The position numbers and the translations under genes are program-made. Below the pieces are notes generated by a model, which ran no database searches, was not told the origin of the DNA, and was given only the letters and a program-made list of their open reading frames with translations. A DNA stretch of 51,174 bases from a virus, in the IMG/VR virus record IMGVR_UViG_3300009436_000031, positions 1 through 51,174 of that record; one strand, written 5' to 3'. Of the stretch, positions 26,801 through 35,246 are shown piece by piece; the first letter of the stretch is position 1, and every line of letters begins with the position of its first letter.

Positions 26801-28016
26801 TGTTACGGTTACAGATTCAGTAGGTAATGTTACTGAGGGTACATTTATCGTCCCTGGACCACCTAGTGTTATTTGTGATATTCAAAATACACCAGTAAGT
26901 CAAAATGGTTTGTCGGATGGTCAAATAATAGTTAATGTTACTAGTGGTACTAACCCATATAGTATTATTTTAAATAATTACGAGGTTTCTACTGGGACAA
27001 TATTAAGTGTTGTTGATAGTATCTCAATTACAACAAATTCACATGTCTTCACAAATTTAAGTGCTGGTGAATATTTTATAACTGTTAGTGATAATAGTGT
27101 ACCACAAACTGAATGTTCTGAATTTGTTGAAATTAACGAACCACAAAGTTTGAGTTTAACATTAGAAGAAAGAGTGATTACTTGTAATTCAGCTAAGGAT
27201 GGTATGGTGATAGCTGTAGTTATTGGTGGTGTGCCACCTTACACTTATGATTGGGTTGGTGCTTCGTCACCTGGTAATGTTATTTCTAATTTAGATGTTG
27301 GTTCATATTCAGTCACCGTTACTGATTCTGTTGGTCAAGTTGTAAATGATACAGTTAATTTAACCCAACCACCAACATTAGGGTTTAATACTAATGTTGA
27401 TAAAAATATAACTTGTTTAATGACTGCTGATGTAATTGATAATGATGATAATATTACAGAATTAGGTGAGGGAAGTGAAAATGGTCAAATCACAATAAAC
27501 GGTCTTACTGGTGGTGTACCACCTTATATGATTACATTGCAAGGTGGTTTTTCTGATATTAGTGAAACAATTACTGGAACTTCAGTTACATTTACGGATT
27601 TACCATATGGTGATTCGGAAAGTGGGACTTTATATTTGGCCGTTGTTGAAGACAGTGTTGGTTGTATTAAAACAGAAGAGTTAGGGGTTAGGAGACCTAT
27701 TAAAAAATTAGGTGGTACTATCGAAAATTCTACCATTGAGGTTGGTGGGGATAATGTCCCAGTATATGAAGCAATACCAGTTGGTGGGTTTGGTAATACA
27801 CCAATATCAAGTGGTAATGATTCACCAATTGGTAGTTTCACTTACCAATGGTATAGCACAACTAATCCAACAATACCTACTGTTGTATCAGATTTAACTA
27901 TTATTGGTGGTCAAACTAATGCAATTACGGCTAATATAGGTGGTTTAAGGGTGTGTGGGATAAGAGATAATAACGGTACTGGTGGTTTTTGTGATTACTA
28001 TACTAATCCATTTTAA
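23841..28016 (+). CDS. Giant tail protein with carboxypeptidase-regulatory-like, hydrophobic hairpin and SprB-like repeat domains
   Basis: 1391 residues. Residues about 50-175 look like a carboxypeptidase-regulatory beta-sandwich (VVGRVIVNNGFGVPNARVSI; NNSGDFMIFGVPVGTHFVHV). Residues about 456-502 form a strongly hydrophobic helical hairpin (FFIICIILTIVVQIICLLNS, then IINFIMKILNTILLVICEII), followed by a cysteine-rich turn CIGCFNGGCSCRD. Residues about 931-1283 hold four repeats resembling SprB repeats, then one more beta domain to the C-terminus. There is no signal peptide. It follows the wedge genes and heads a series of tail genes joined by short gaps or overlaps. I infer a baseplate-attached protein that contacts the host surface; insertion into a membrane is possible. 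Confidence 0.7.
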   Translation: MSENIRIKTTPGGGNKNINVKINQKFDFIEILSLKISQEEAYRRFCSDYGTVVGRVIVNNGFGVPNARVSIFIPIDEEDTLDPDIFGLYPFEVVTDKDGDGIPYNLMPKSVRGKDECYTSVGTFPSKREIQDNPEISDIYTKYYKFSTTTNNSGDFMIFGVPVGTHFVHVDADISDIGLLSQRPYDLISQGADSKKFYSASKFKNRRDNPNLTQLKTVSPVSVTVVPFWGDIDECEVGISRVDVDLKTTIIPSAIFMGSIVTDSDKNSVNKNCRPRNKMGNSAELVAGEGTVEMIRYTNDGGIERFDVEGGQLIDDKGTWAYQVPMNLDYKVTAEDGTLIPSDDATRGIPTRSRVRFKIGMNSTGGEGRLRSRAKYLVPHNPDNWEDSDYTFGPNTRDKHFADFYWNKIYTIKNHISRVQNKDNINKRNFIGIKDVDEGNNNPFPFNRLHSGFHPLFFIICIILTIVVQIICLLNSLIFPIINFIMKILNTILLVICEIIYTIGRFLSKAASLISKIPGVTWRVNKEDFCIGCFNGGCSCRDIIPYIPFITLPCPIDPEDKKYAPCGKDNGFSKTTFRATQEQLSQASDEVDVRCGEVDIDYDTFWYDDGTRESQLPFGNDAGFIKCILFAIADAINIFSFDFYSDWLNGTLYAFLFKYKFKKNGKEKYCNVDESKKNKKLIDTCTGSDINSNETTTLREGYLKKFEGELFYPAYARTKSYKLFATGITSLGSVFDCDWQGIPKLYPFLLDTSYKRPPLIQDVDETNTLVLSGFDNEDDGGGPDALIASINCTGLKRTNCNSIKRICEIGMGLDERRLDEGLGLPDNKILNNDIENPFIRGALIYANNPSIVVGTTIPLVYIDENDFDYSGRYYKEYRDVTINKIKQYENSFYFYFGLNEGNTALTKLITNFFPSCVPEKEVDFFIVANNITEDDAGVQPTGAIDIEVIGGVGPYSFEWIGPIVDGVQYPLTNNIEDISNLYSGTYIVTVTDSVGNVTEGTFIVPGPPSVICDIQNTPVSQNGLSDGQIIVNVTSGTNPYSIILNNYEVSTGTILSVVDSISITTNSHVFTNLSAGEYFITVSDNSVPQTECSEFVEINEPQSLSLTLEERVITCNSAKDGMVIAVVIGGVPPYTYDWVGASSPGNVISNLDVGSYSVTVTDSVGQVVNDTVNLTQPPTLGFNTNVDKNITCLMTADVIDNDDNITELGEGSENGQITINGLTGGVPPYMITLQGGFSDISETITGTSVTFTDLPYGDSESGTLYLAVVEDSVGCIKTEELGVRRPIKKLGGTIENSTIEVGGDNVPVYEAIPVGGFGNTPISSGNDSPIGSFTYQWYSTTNPTIPTVVSDLTIIGGQTNAITANIGGLRVCGIRDNNGTGGFCDYYTNPF
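26632..27690 (+). repeat. Four SprB-like repeat units within the giant tail protein
   Basis: Protein repeats, approximately 26632-26860, 26875-27150, 27160-27366 and 27393-27690. Each unit has the order: gain-of-glycine strand (AIDIEVIGGVGPYSFEW, GQIIVNVTSGTNPYSI, GMVIAVVIGGVPPYTYDW, GQITINGLTGGVPPYMITL), a loop, L-x-x-G-x-Y-x-V-T-V-T-D/S-D/N and a closing P. This is the pattern of the SprB repeat (PF13573-type) in Bacteroidota surface adhesins. Units differ in sequence, so they are old duplications and not recent slippage. Confidence 0.8.
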
Positions 28017-28018
28017 TT

Positions 28019-29752
28019 ATGAGTAAAAGATATAAATATGTTTTAAAGAGTGAGCGTTCTAAGGGTGATGTTAATGTTAATAATTATGTTAGGGTTGATA
28101 TTAGTGATGATAGAAGGGATATACCATTAAGTGATATTAATAAAGTTTTAAATGTTGGTGAGCAATTTAATAAAGAGCGTCAAGATTCTAAAAGTTATAG
28201 ATTAACTTTTACATTAAGCCCATTATTTAGTAACGTATTATATAATATGAGGGGTAATAAAAATTTAGGTACTTTCGGTGATTCAATCATACCAAAAAAT
28301 GGTAATGCTTTAGAAACACTTAACGACCCAATATTTTTAGAAAACCCATATGATGGTGATTTTACAGGTGAGATAGAATTTAATTTTAAAGAGTCATTAA
28401 ATTACCATTTAAAAGAGATTGATGGTTGGTTTGGGTTTTACGACCCAGACTTAACTAAATCAGTTTTATGTGAATATTATGATTTAGAACCAACTAGAGC
28501 TAGATTTGATTTAAATTCTAATGTTAAGAAAAATTGGGATGTTACAATTACGTACCCATATGATTCATATGATTCACATGTAATTGTTAATGGTGGTTTA
28601 TTAATCACAGAGGCTGAAATAGTAAATGTGGGTTCAGTACCTATGGTAGCTCTTGGAACATCAACTTATCATGGACTTAATAACGGTGATAAAGTTAGAT
28701 TAAGTAATATGCCTAACCAAAATTATAATGGTGATTTTACGGTTACTAAGTTAGGGTTAGATAATGGGGATTATAAAAATATTTATTTCGTAATAAACAT
28801 AGACCCAAGTACGGTACCTACTGGTATTAATTTTTCAAACGGTAGAGTTAAGAGGTTGGTTAACAATCAAGAGTCTGATTATTATGTTAGAAAATTTAAG
28901 AAATTAATATTAAATCAAGATAATTACGAAATTTATCCATTAGCATTTAGTAAAAATATATTTAAAGATACTAATTATCAATTAACATTTACTGAAGATA
29001 TAGATATTAGCGGTTTAGTGGATAATTTAGGTAGACCACTTAGTGAATTATACTTAACATTAATTAAGAGTGGTAATGATGAAATGTTTACTAATATTAA
29101 ATCTGGTTTTGATTTAGAATTTTCACCTGGAAATTTAAGTGATGATATTTCTAATGTAAGAAGAATACATGATGGACCAGTAAATGACCCAGATTATTTC
29201 ACATCTCAAACACCATTAGAGGACGGAATAAATAACAATTTTGATGAATTTTATGGTGATGTTGTTGAATATAATAAATTAGAGTTAAGGGAAAAAATAC
29301 TATCAGATGTATTACATAGAGTAAACACAAAGGATAGAGAAACTAAATATACTGGTTTAGCTGAGGGACCAAGAAGGGAAGGTTATTTATACAAACCACA
29401 TCATTTGGTTAAGATAAGGGAATATTCACTTTATATAGAACAAGGTGACTCTAATACTTCTGGTATTCCTGAGTATGCTGAAAATATTGGTGATGGTAGA
29501 TTTTTATGGAGAGATTTATTAGATATAGGTGTTTATGATGGTGAGGGGGATTTCTTAGATTACCCATTTACCAACGGAAATCACTATATACATAAATATT
29601 TATGTTTTGGTACAAAAAGACAAGACCCGTTTGGAGTATATGACCTTTATTACAGTGGTATTGCAAGTGAGGATAATTTTTCACCAAAGGACCCTATAGG
29701 TGATGGGGTTACAGATAAGTTTATAGTAAAATCAGATGGAGATGCGTGTTAA
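28019..29752 (+). CDS. Tail structural protein, unrecognised
   Basis: 577 residues, starting 2 nt after the previous stop. It is rich in Asn, Asp and Tyr with alternating beta-type strands, a central NFKESLNYHLKEIDGWFGFYD and a later region EGPRREGYLYKPHHLVKIREYS (about residue 460). No known catalytic motif, membrane segment or coiled coil. Its place in an unbroken tail operon and its length favour a baseplate- or fibre-associated structural protein. Its own stop overlaps the next gene by 17 nt. Confidence 0.7.
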   Translation: MSKRYKYVLKSERSKGDVNVNNYVRVDISDDRRDIPLSDINKVLNVGEQFNKERQDSKSYRLTFTLSPLFSNVLYNMRGNKNLGTFGDSIIPKNGNALETLNDPIFLENPYDGDFTGEIEFNFKESLNYHLKEIDGWFGFYDPDLTKSVLCEYYDLEPTRARFDLNSNVKKNWDVTITYPYDSYDSHVIVNGGLLITEAEIVNVGSVPMVALGTSTYHGLNNGDKVRLSNMPNQNYNGDFTVTKLGLDNGDYKNIYFVINIDPSTVPTGINFSNGRVKRLVNNQESDYYVRKFKKLILNQDNYEIYPLAFSKNIFKDTNYQLTFTEDIDISGLVDNLGRPLSELYLTLIKSGNDEMFTNIKSGFDLEFSPGNLSDDISNVRRIHDGPVNDPDYFTSQTPLEDGINNNFDEFYGDVVEYNKLELREKILSDVLHRVNTKDRETKYTGLAEGPRREGYLYKPHHLVKIREYSLYIEQGDSNTSGIPEYAENIGDGRFLWRDLLDIGVYDGEGDFLDYPFTNGNHYIHKYLCFGTKRQDPFGVYDLYYSGIASEDNFSPKDPIGDGVTDKFIVKSDGDAC

Positions 29753-30590
29753 TAAATATAAAATTTTAAAACCAAATAAAAATAATATTAATGGTATGGA
29801 TTTAAATATCCCAATAAATCATACACCAGATATTGTCGCTAAGTCTGATATTATTAATACTAAATTTGTTGATGTTGAATTAGAAAAATCGATAAACCAA
29901 ATATTAGATTACGAAAAGGTAAAGTTTTTACCTAAGAATATTGATACGGGGTCAATAATAAGTTCATTAAATTATAATTTAAAGTTTTTGAATGATTCTG
30001 GTGGTTATAACCCAACAACTTATTGGAGTGAATTAACTTTTGATTATGATGATTTTAAATTTAAAAAGAATAAATTTGTTAAATCATTTTTAAGGTTAGA
30101 TTTTTATGATACTGATATCAACTCTACACAAAGGTTGTTATTTTTCATAACAATTTTCCCTAAATTTACACTTAATGAATATAAACAAAATGGTACGGTG
30201 CCAGAACCTAATACTTATGATGTTAGATTCGTGTTAGGTAATAATTTGATAAATAGAGAAATGAATGGTGAGGGTTTTAGTTTATATTACTTTAAAGATG
30301 AGGTAATCCCAACAGTACCTAAAGAAATGTTTATGAGGGCATCTTTTGCTAATGCAAAGACTGGTAAGACAACTAAATTTATGTCCACCAACAATCCAAA
30401 TTTAAGTGTTGATGAATTAGCTAGAACTACTTCTGGTACAAATTTAAAAAATAACCTACATACAAAGTATATATTAAGTAGAGATGATGATGGTTATTAT
30501 TATAGAATTGATAATCAGTATTCTGATGGTAATGTTCAGATAAATACCAATGAGTATACAATAAACTTATATGAAATAAACGCAACATAA
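29736..30590 (+). CDS. Tail structural protein, unrecognised
   Basis: 284 residues. The first ATG at 29736 overlaps the upstream gene by 17 nt; a second in-frame ATG at 29742 would give a protein two residues shorter and cannot be excluded. The content is beta-rich (YWSELTFDYDDFKFKKNKFV, FLRLDFYDTDI, LLFFITIFPKF, YEINAT at the end), with no motif of known function. It is coupled by a TAATG overlap to the next gene of the same length, 284 residues, but I see no clear similarity between the two. Confidence 0.7.
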   Translation: MEMRVNKYKILKPNKNNINGMDLNIPINHTPDIVAKSDIINTKFVDVELEKSINQILDYEKVKFLPKNIDTGSIISSLNYNLKFLNDSGGYNPTTYWSELTFDYDDFKFKKNKFVKSFLRLDFYDTDINSTQRLLFFITIFPKFTLNEYKQNGTVPEPNTYDVRFVLGNNLINREMNGEGFSLYYFKDEVIPTVPKEMFMRASFANAKTGKTTKFMSTNNPNLSVDELARTTSGTNLKNNLHTKYILSRDDDGYYYRIDNQYSDGNVQINTNEYTINLYEINAT

Positions 30591-31444
30591 TGGAAGTTAT
30601 AAAAAGAAAAATATCATTAGATGATTACACTAGTAGGGTTCAAGAAAATTGGGGTGAATTAACGGTTGATAATTTTCATATAAATTTATTCATAACACAG
30701 GATTCTGATGATATGGGTATAATGACTGATTTACCATTCATTGAGAGAAATAATACACAACCAAATTATTCGATATTAATAGATAAGTTACAATCAAATA
30801 ATCAGATATTTAATTTTATGGTGGGTGGTGAGTTTCCACCTCAAAATTCAAATCAACATATAATTAGAGACCCTGAAAAAGATTTATCTGATTATTTCAT
30901 TGAAGGTTCAAGTATCTCTGGCTTTACAGAGGATAGATTAGACTTAGTTAAATCGTATGATAAGGATAATACATACAAAGTTGGTTTTGATGTCACTAAA
31001 GAGGTTTATATTGATTATAAATCAGATAATATTGATGGGGTTTCAAGGGTAATATCTAATAACAACCTAAACCCTATAATTTATACTGAAGATGTTGACA
31101 GTTCTGACCCAACAATAGGTTTAGAAACGCAAAGTACTGGTATATTATTTAAAACCTTTAATGATACATTAAGGTCAGTTAATAATGATTATGGTGAATT
31201 CACCATACCATTAACTCAAATGTATTATCACGCTCAAGGTTTTAATATAACAAACTCATCATTATCAGCAAGTATTAAGGAAGAATACTTATTAGGAGTG
31301 ACAAGTACACCAGAAGTTGAAAGTGATGTATTTATAGATAGAGGTAGGACAACAATATTACAATCTCACTTACAATTATCAGAAATAACCAATATGGGTG
31401 AGTTAATTAATTACGGTAATGGTTCTTATAAAATAATAAAATGA
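30590..31444 (+). CDS. Tail structural protein, unrecognised
   Basis: 284 residues beginning in a TAATG junction with the previous gene. An N-terminal SLDDYTSRVQENWGELTVDN is followed by beta-rich sequence (INLFITQDSDDMGI, FNFMVGGEFPP, YKVGFDVTKEVYIDY). The stop TGA lies in an ATGA overlap with the following 41-residue gene. A baseplate or fibre-attachment role is inferred from position alone. Confidence 0.7.
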   Translation: MEVIKRKISLDDYTSRVQENWGELTVDNFHINLFITQDSDDMGIMTDLPFIERNNTQPNYSILIDKLQSNNQIFNFMVGGEFPPQNSNQHIIRDPEKDLSDYFIEGSSISGFTEDRLDLVKSYDKDNTYKVGFDVTKEVYIDYKSDNIDGVSRVISNNNLNPIIYTEDVDSSDPTIGLETQSTGILFKTFNDTLRSVNNDYGEFTIPLTQMYYHAQGFNITNSSLSASIKEEYLLGVTSTPEVESDVFIDRGRTTILQSHLQLSEITNMGELINYGNGSYKIIK

Positions 31445-31566
31445 TTGAAGAAAATTACAATAAAAGGTATGTACTATTTAAGTATTTAAACATATCTTTA
31501 AATACATTATCCACTCTGAGTGAATATGAGTTGGATATAATTTATAATGCAATAAAAAAGAAATAA
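31441..31566 (+). CDS. Very small hypothetical protein (41 residues)
   Basis: A 41-codon reading frame starting in an ATGA overlap with the previous stop and ending 1 nt before the next ATG, so the whole space between the two neighbours is filled. The protein is lysine/asparagine/tyrosine-rich (MIEENYNKRYVLFKYLNISL, then a leucine-rich helix ending AIKKK). The exact fit of start and stop, with no overlap beyond 4 nt, is the main support. Function unknown; it may be an assembly factor or a small tail component. Confidence 0.6.
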   Translation: MIEENYNKRYVLFKYLNISLNTLSTLSEYELDIIYNAIKKK

Positions 31567-31567
31567 T

Positions 31568-32479
31568 ATGAGTGGAACTTACGGAACAATAAGACCAGCA
31601 GATATGGCACCTTCAGACGTTGATATTACAGTTTTCTATTCTGAAAATAGAGAAACTAGTAATACTAATGTTTTTAAATTAGATTCACGGAATTTAGTAC
31701 CAATAAACAACCCAAATAACACATCTAGTAGTTTTGAAATATTTGGTGGTTTATACACCCTTAAATTACCAGTAGATTTATTTAGTAATAAGGGTATTTA
31801 TTCTATAATGTTTAAACCAGTTGAAATGAGAACTAAAATCGTTGATTGTGGTGTATTATCAGCATTTCCAGATGTGAAAGGGTTATTATTCGATGTTTCT
31901 GACCCAAATGTATCACAATTTGTTGATAAATTTGAGAATAATAATTTAATAGGGTATAGGATTGAGTATATTAATACGGATGCGAGTGTTAAAGAGCGTA
32001 AATTACAAAATTTCTTTAAAATCGTAACATCTAATAACAGGTCAGAACCAGTTAATCAAAATCTAACTAATACTAATCAAAAAGCTATTAGATATAGATT
32101 TAACGATAACTCAAGTTTGGTTTTTTGTACAGTATCACCTTCATCACCTACTAATGTAACTCCTAATGTGTTACCATTTATAGGTTCACCTAATCAAGAG
32201 GTTATAATAACTAACACATTCTTCACACCATTCATGCTTGAAGTTGAATTGGTTGATTATGATATTGAATCATTAGCTATTGGTTTATTCGGTAATCAAA
32301 CAAAAAGTCTTGAAGATGGTATTTATACGTTATATAACTTTAATGATGATATTTATAAACAACATAATTTATTTGAAATTAAGGATAGGTTCTCAGGTAA
32401 ACCACTTTATGAGGTTAAAGAGAATAGATTAAATAATATTGATTTTTCAAAAGGATTCGATGACATAGCAAACGTATAA
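31568..32479 (+). CDS. Tail structural protein, unrecognised
   Basis: 303 residues, no signal peptide or membrane helix. The opening GTYGTIRPADMAPSDVDITV is followed by beta-strand rich sequence (IFGGLYTLKLPVDLFSNKGI, IYSIMFKPVEMRTKIVDCGV) and a C-terminus with LVDYDIESLAIGLFGNQTKS and YTLYNFNDDIYKQHNLFEIKD. The start is supported by tight packing after the 41-residue gene, and the next gene follows after 2 nt. The fold suggests a baseplate or fibre-connector protein, by context only. Confidence 0.7.
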   Translation: MSGTYGTIRPADMAPSDVDITVFYSENRETSNTNVFKLDSRNLVPINNPNNTSSSFEIFGGLYTLKLPVDLFSNKGIYSIMFKPVEMRTKIVDCGVLSAFPDVKGLLFDVSDPNVSQFVDKFENNNLIGYRIEYINTDASVKERKLQNFFKIVTSNNRSEPVNQNLTNTNQKAIRYRFNDNSSLVFCTVSPSSPTNVTPNVLPFIGSPNQEVIITNTFFTPFMLEVELVDYDIESLAIGLFGNQTKSLEDGIYTLYNFNDDIYKQHNLFEIKDRFSGKPLYEVKENRLNNIDFSKGFDDIANV

Positions 32480-32481
32480 AA

Positions 32482-35172
32482 ATGGCTGAAAACGAAAGAA
32501 TAAAGGTAATAGGTTACGCTCAAAGAAAATTTTACAATGATGGTATTGAGTATAGAAACTTTAGTGATGATTTAGTTGGTAATCAACAAACTACAGGTGA
32601 TGGTGGAGCAAATTCGACATTCACGTTAAATAACTTTGTAACTACCACAAATTTTGATGGTAGAACATCGAAAGTTTATGATACTAAAAAATATAGTGAT
32701 TTTTACACTTTACAGGGTTTAAAATTAACTAACAATACTTCTAAGACATTATTAAGTAATAATATTAATGTAGATATTAATATCGATAAAACTGATTTAT
32801 CTAAATTCGCTTATTTTGGTTCAGCTACTGAATTTATAAGAGTTAATCTTGAAAATATAATTACGAATTGGCCAGCATCACTTTATATAAAACCAACTAG
32901 GAGTACTAATATAAGAACTATGGTGGGTCCAACAGTGTTAGATTACACTTATGATGATGTTTTAAATAAATCCACATTTAAAGTAGATACAAATTTTATA
33001 GATAATAAATTTGGTATTAATTTTCAAAAAAACGGTACAATTATAAACACTTTTAATGAGAGTAATAATTTAAGGAATTTAAGTATTAATTCTCTTAGTT
33101 ATGTTATATCAACAGAATTAGGTGATTTTAATGTAATAGGTTTCACTGGTTCAAATAATTTAATTGATGATTTTATTTATTTTGAGGTAGAAGGAAACCC
33201 TTTTGATATTACAGAGCCAACAACAAATGAAACTTACCATATAAAACCAAACGAAATTCTATATGAAAGTTTCTTTAACTCGTTAAGTAAATTTGAATCT
33301 AATTTATTAAATAGATTAATAAACCCTATATTCACATCGACTTATAATTATAAGACTGAAACTGATGATGGTTTAATAATTAATAGAACTAAAACACTTA
33401 CTTGGCCAGTTAGTGATGGTTATAATATTGATTTTAATACTGAACAATATGTAGAATATGTTACAGAATTATTAAAAATTAGTGAAAGTAAAGATGAAAT
33501 CCAAAGTAATTTGGTAGCTAGATTTTTTACTTCACAATCAATATCAGATTTTGATACAATTCCTACCATAGATGTTTCTGGTGATGAAGCTTCTGGTCAA
33601 AAAATGAATAAAACTCTTAAGATTTATGGTAGAGAATTTGATGAAGTTAAAAAATACATAGATGGGATTTCTTTTTCTAATATAGTAACTTATGATAAAA
33701 AGAATAATACCCCAGACCAATTAGTTAAATACCTAGGTAGAACACTTGGTTGGAATATGGTGTCATCAATGGCTAATAACGATTTATTAAATTCTTATTT
33801 AAACACATCATCTTCAACTTATAGTGGTTATAAAAGAGGTTTAACACCTAATGAGGCTGATATTGAAATGTGGAGAAGGTTGGTTCTTAATTCAGCCTGG
33901 ATATGGAAGTCTAAGGGTACTAGAAAAGTCATAGAATTTTTCTTTAAATTTATTGGTGCACCAGATGGTTTAATAAATTTCAATGAATATATTTATAAAG
34001 TTAAGGGTCCTATTGATATGGACTTATTTAATTTAGTTTTAGAAAATAATAATTTAGATACTAATATTAATTTATATAATGTAGATGAAGAAGGTTATCC
34101 TAAATTTTTCGAAAACACATCAGATATGTATTTTCAGAAGGGTGGACAATGGTATAGGGAGACAGGTGGTGAGTCATCAAGTCTATTAATATTAGATGGT
34201 AATAACCCACATGTTGGACCTTATGATGGTGGTACAGAATATATAAATCAATTATCAAATATAATACCTAATTTTAACCCATTTACTGTAACAGCAACAA
34301 CAGTTACAAATAGTGAGGTTGGGTTATTTAGTAATTATAATGAAGGTGTTATTAATGGTTATTCTGGTAACATATATGTTGATGTTGTTAATGAAAAGGG
34401 TGTGGATTTAAGTGATGTGATATTACTTGATAACAGAATAGAACTAGACCCTTGCCCAACATGTGAAATAGTTAATTGTGTTTGTGACGCACCATCTAAT
34501 GATTCAGCCCTGGTTATAAAAATAAAGGATAATAGGTCTTGTAGTTCTGAAAAAAATTGTGAGGATTCTTTCGATACAATTGACTTTGATGATTATGATA
34601 ATTTATTTTTATTTGAAACTAAACTTTATAATATGGACGGTTCATTATCGGATAAAACTAAGACATCTGTATATGTTGAAAGGGAATGTTGTATTTCTAA
34701 CGCAAATGGTACACCCTTTCTTCATTCGGAATACCAATTAATTGATAATACACCTAGTTTTGATGTTAACCCAATTAACAGCGGTTATGTTTGTTGTAAT
34801 TCAAAGGGTTTAGATGAGGATTTAGGTAATAGTGGTTGTGGTTGTTTTTTAACTTGTCAATGGGTTTTATTCGGTAATACAATATCAGATATGTATTCAA
34901 ATGAGTTAAATAGTATCTTTTTAAAATTTACTGACCCGTTAGGTAACCCTAGGGTAGTAAGTGAAGCTGATTCTTGTTTTTGTCCAGTGTTTTATACAAC
35001 ACCAGAAATAATTACTGACCCATTCACTGGTGTTGAAGGTTATGGGTGTAAACTTAATCTAAAAGGGTTAGCACAAATACCTAACTCATTTGATAGTATT
35101 TACCAAAATATATATAAAAAATCAATAGGTGAGGTGGGGTGTAAGGATTATACAAAAAGTCTTTACGAATAG
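32482..35172 (+). CDS. Large tail protein with gpI-like helical segment and cysteine-rich C-terminus
   Basis: 896 residues. Residues about 395-500 are helical and contain VKYLGRTLGWNMVSSMANND, then MWRRLVLNSAWIWKSKGTRK followed by VIEFFFKFIGAPDG, a pattern seen in tail-tip gpI-like baseplate proteins and their phage homologues. The last 250 residues are cysteine-rich: LDPCPTCEIVNCVC, CSSEKNC, ECCISNANG, VCCNSKG and GCGCFLTC. Such cysteine spacing suggests disulfide or metal-stabilised beta modules. The next gene continues the same CC-type modules. I infer a wedge-to-fibre connecting protein. Confidence 0.65.
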   Translation: MAENERIKVIGYAQRKFYNDGIEYRNFSDDLVGNQQTTGDGGANSTFTLNNFVTTTNFDGRTSKVYDTKKYSDFYTLQGLKLTNNTSKTLLSNNINVDINIDKTDLSKFAYFGSATEFIRVNLENIITNWPASLYIKPTRSTNIRTMVGPTVLDYTYDDVLNKSTFKVDTNFIDNKFGINFQKNGTIINTFNESNNLRNLSINSLSYVISTELGDFNVIGFTGSNNLIDDFIYFEVEGNPFDITEPTTNETYHIKPNEILYESFFNSLSKFESNLLNRLINPIFTSTYNYKTETDDGLIINRTKTLTWPVSDGYNIDFNTEQYVEYVTELLKISESKDEIQSNLVARFFTSQSISDFDTIPTIDVSGDEASGQKMNKTLKIYGREFDEVKKYIDGISFSNIVTYDKKNNTPDQLVKYLGRTLGWNMVSSMANNDLLNSYLNTSSSTYSGYKRGLTPNEADIEMWRRLVLNSAWIWKSKGTRKVIEFFFKFIGAPDGLINFNEYIYKVKGPIDMDLFNLVLENNNLDTNINLYNVDEEGYPKFFENTSDMYFQKGGQWYRETGGESSSLLILDGNNPHVGPYDGGTEYINQLSNIIPNFNPFTVTATTVTNSEVGLFSNYNEGVINGYSGNIYVDVVNEKGVDLSDVILLDNRIELDPCPTCEIVNCVCDAPSNDSALVIKIKDNRSCSSEKNCEDSFDTIDFDDYDNLFLFETKLYNMDGSLSDKTKTSVYVERECCISNANGTPFLHSEYQLIDNTPSFDVNPINSGYVCCNSKGLDEDLGNSGCGCFLTCQWVLFGNTISDMYSNELNSIFLKFTDPLGNPRVVSEADSCFCPVFYTTPEIITDPFTGVEGYGCKLNLKGLAQIPNSFDSIYQNIYKKSIGEVGCKDYTKSLYE

Positions 35173-35193
35173 ATTAAAATGATAATATCTTTA

Positions 35194-35201
35194 CATTTAT
35201 A
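35194..35201 (+). promoter_or_regulatory. Weak candidate late promoter, CATTTATA
   Basis: CATTTATAAATAAAAAAG starts 53 nt before the ATG at 35247, in a 74-bp gap that is the first real break in the tail operon. It differs from the proposed motif at its first base. The overlapping TATAAATA (35198-35205) equals the T4 late consensus. Confidence 0.3.
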
Positions 35202-35246
35202 AATAAAAAAGTATATTATGATATAATTATAGTTAAAGGTTATTAA

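Noticed and set aside
27524-27841. Minus-strand frame of 105 codons in the SprB-like region
   Set aside because: It is the complement of glycine/valine-rich repeat coding and has no start signals; the plus-strand protein accounts for the region.
35198-35205. TATAAATA as a T4-type late promoter
   Set aside because: The exact T4 motif is frequent by chance in this AT-rich DNA, including inside genes, and it is not found consistently in plus orientation upstream of genes. The reverse-complement motif fits better.
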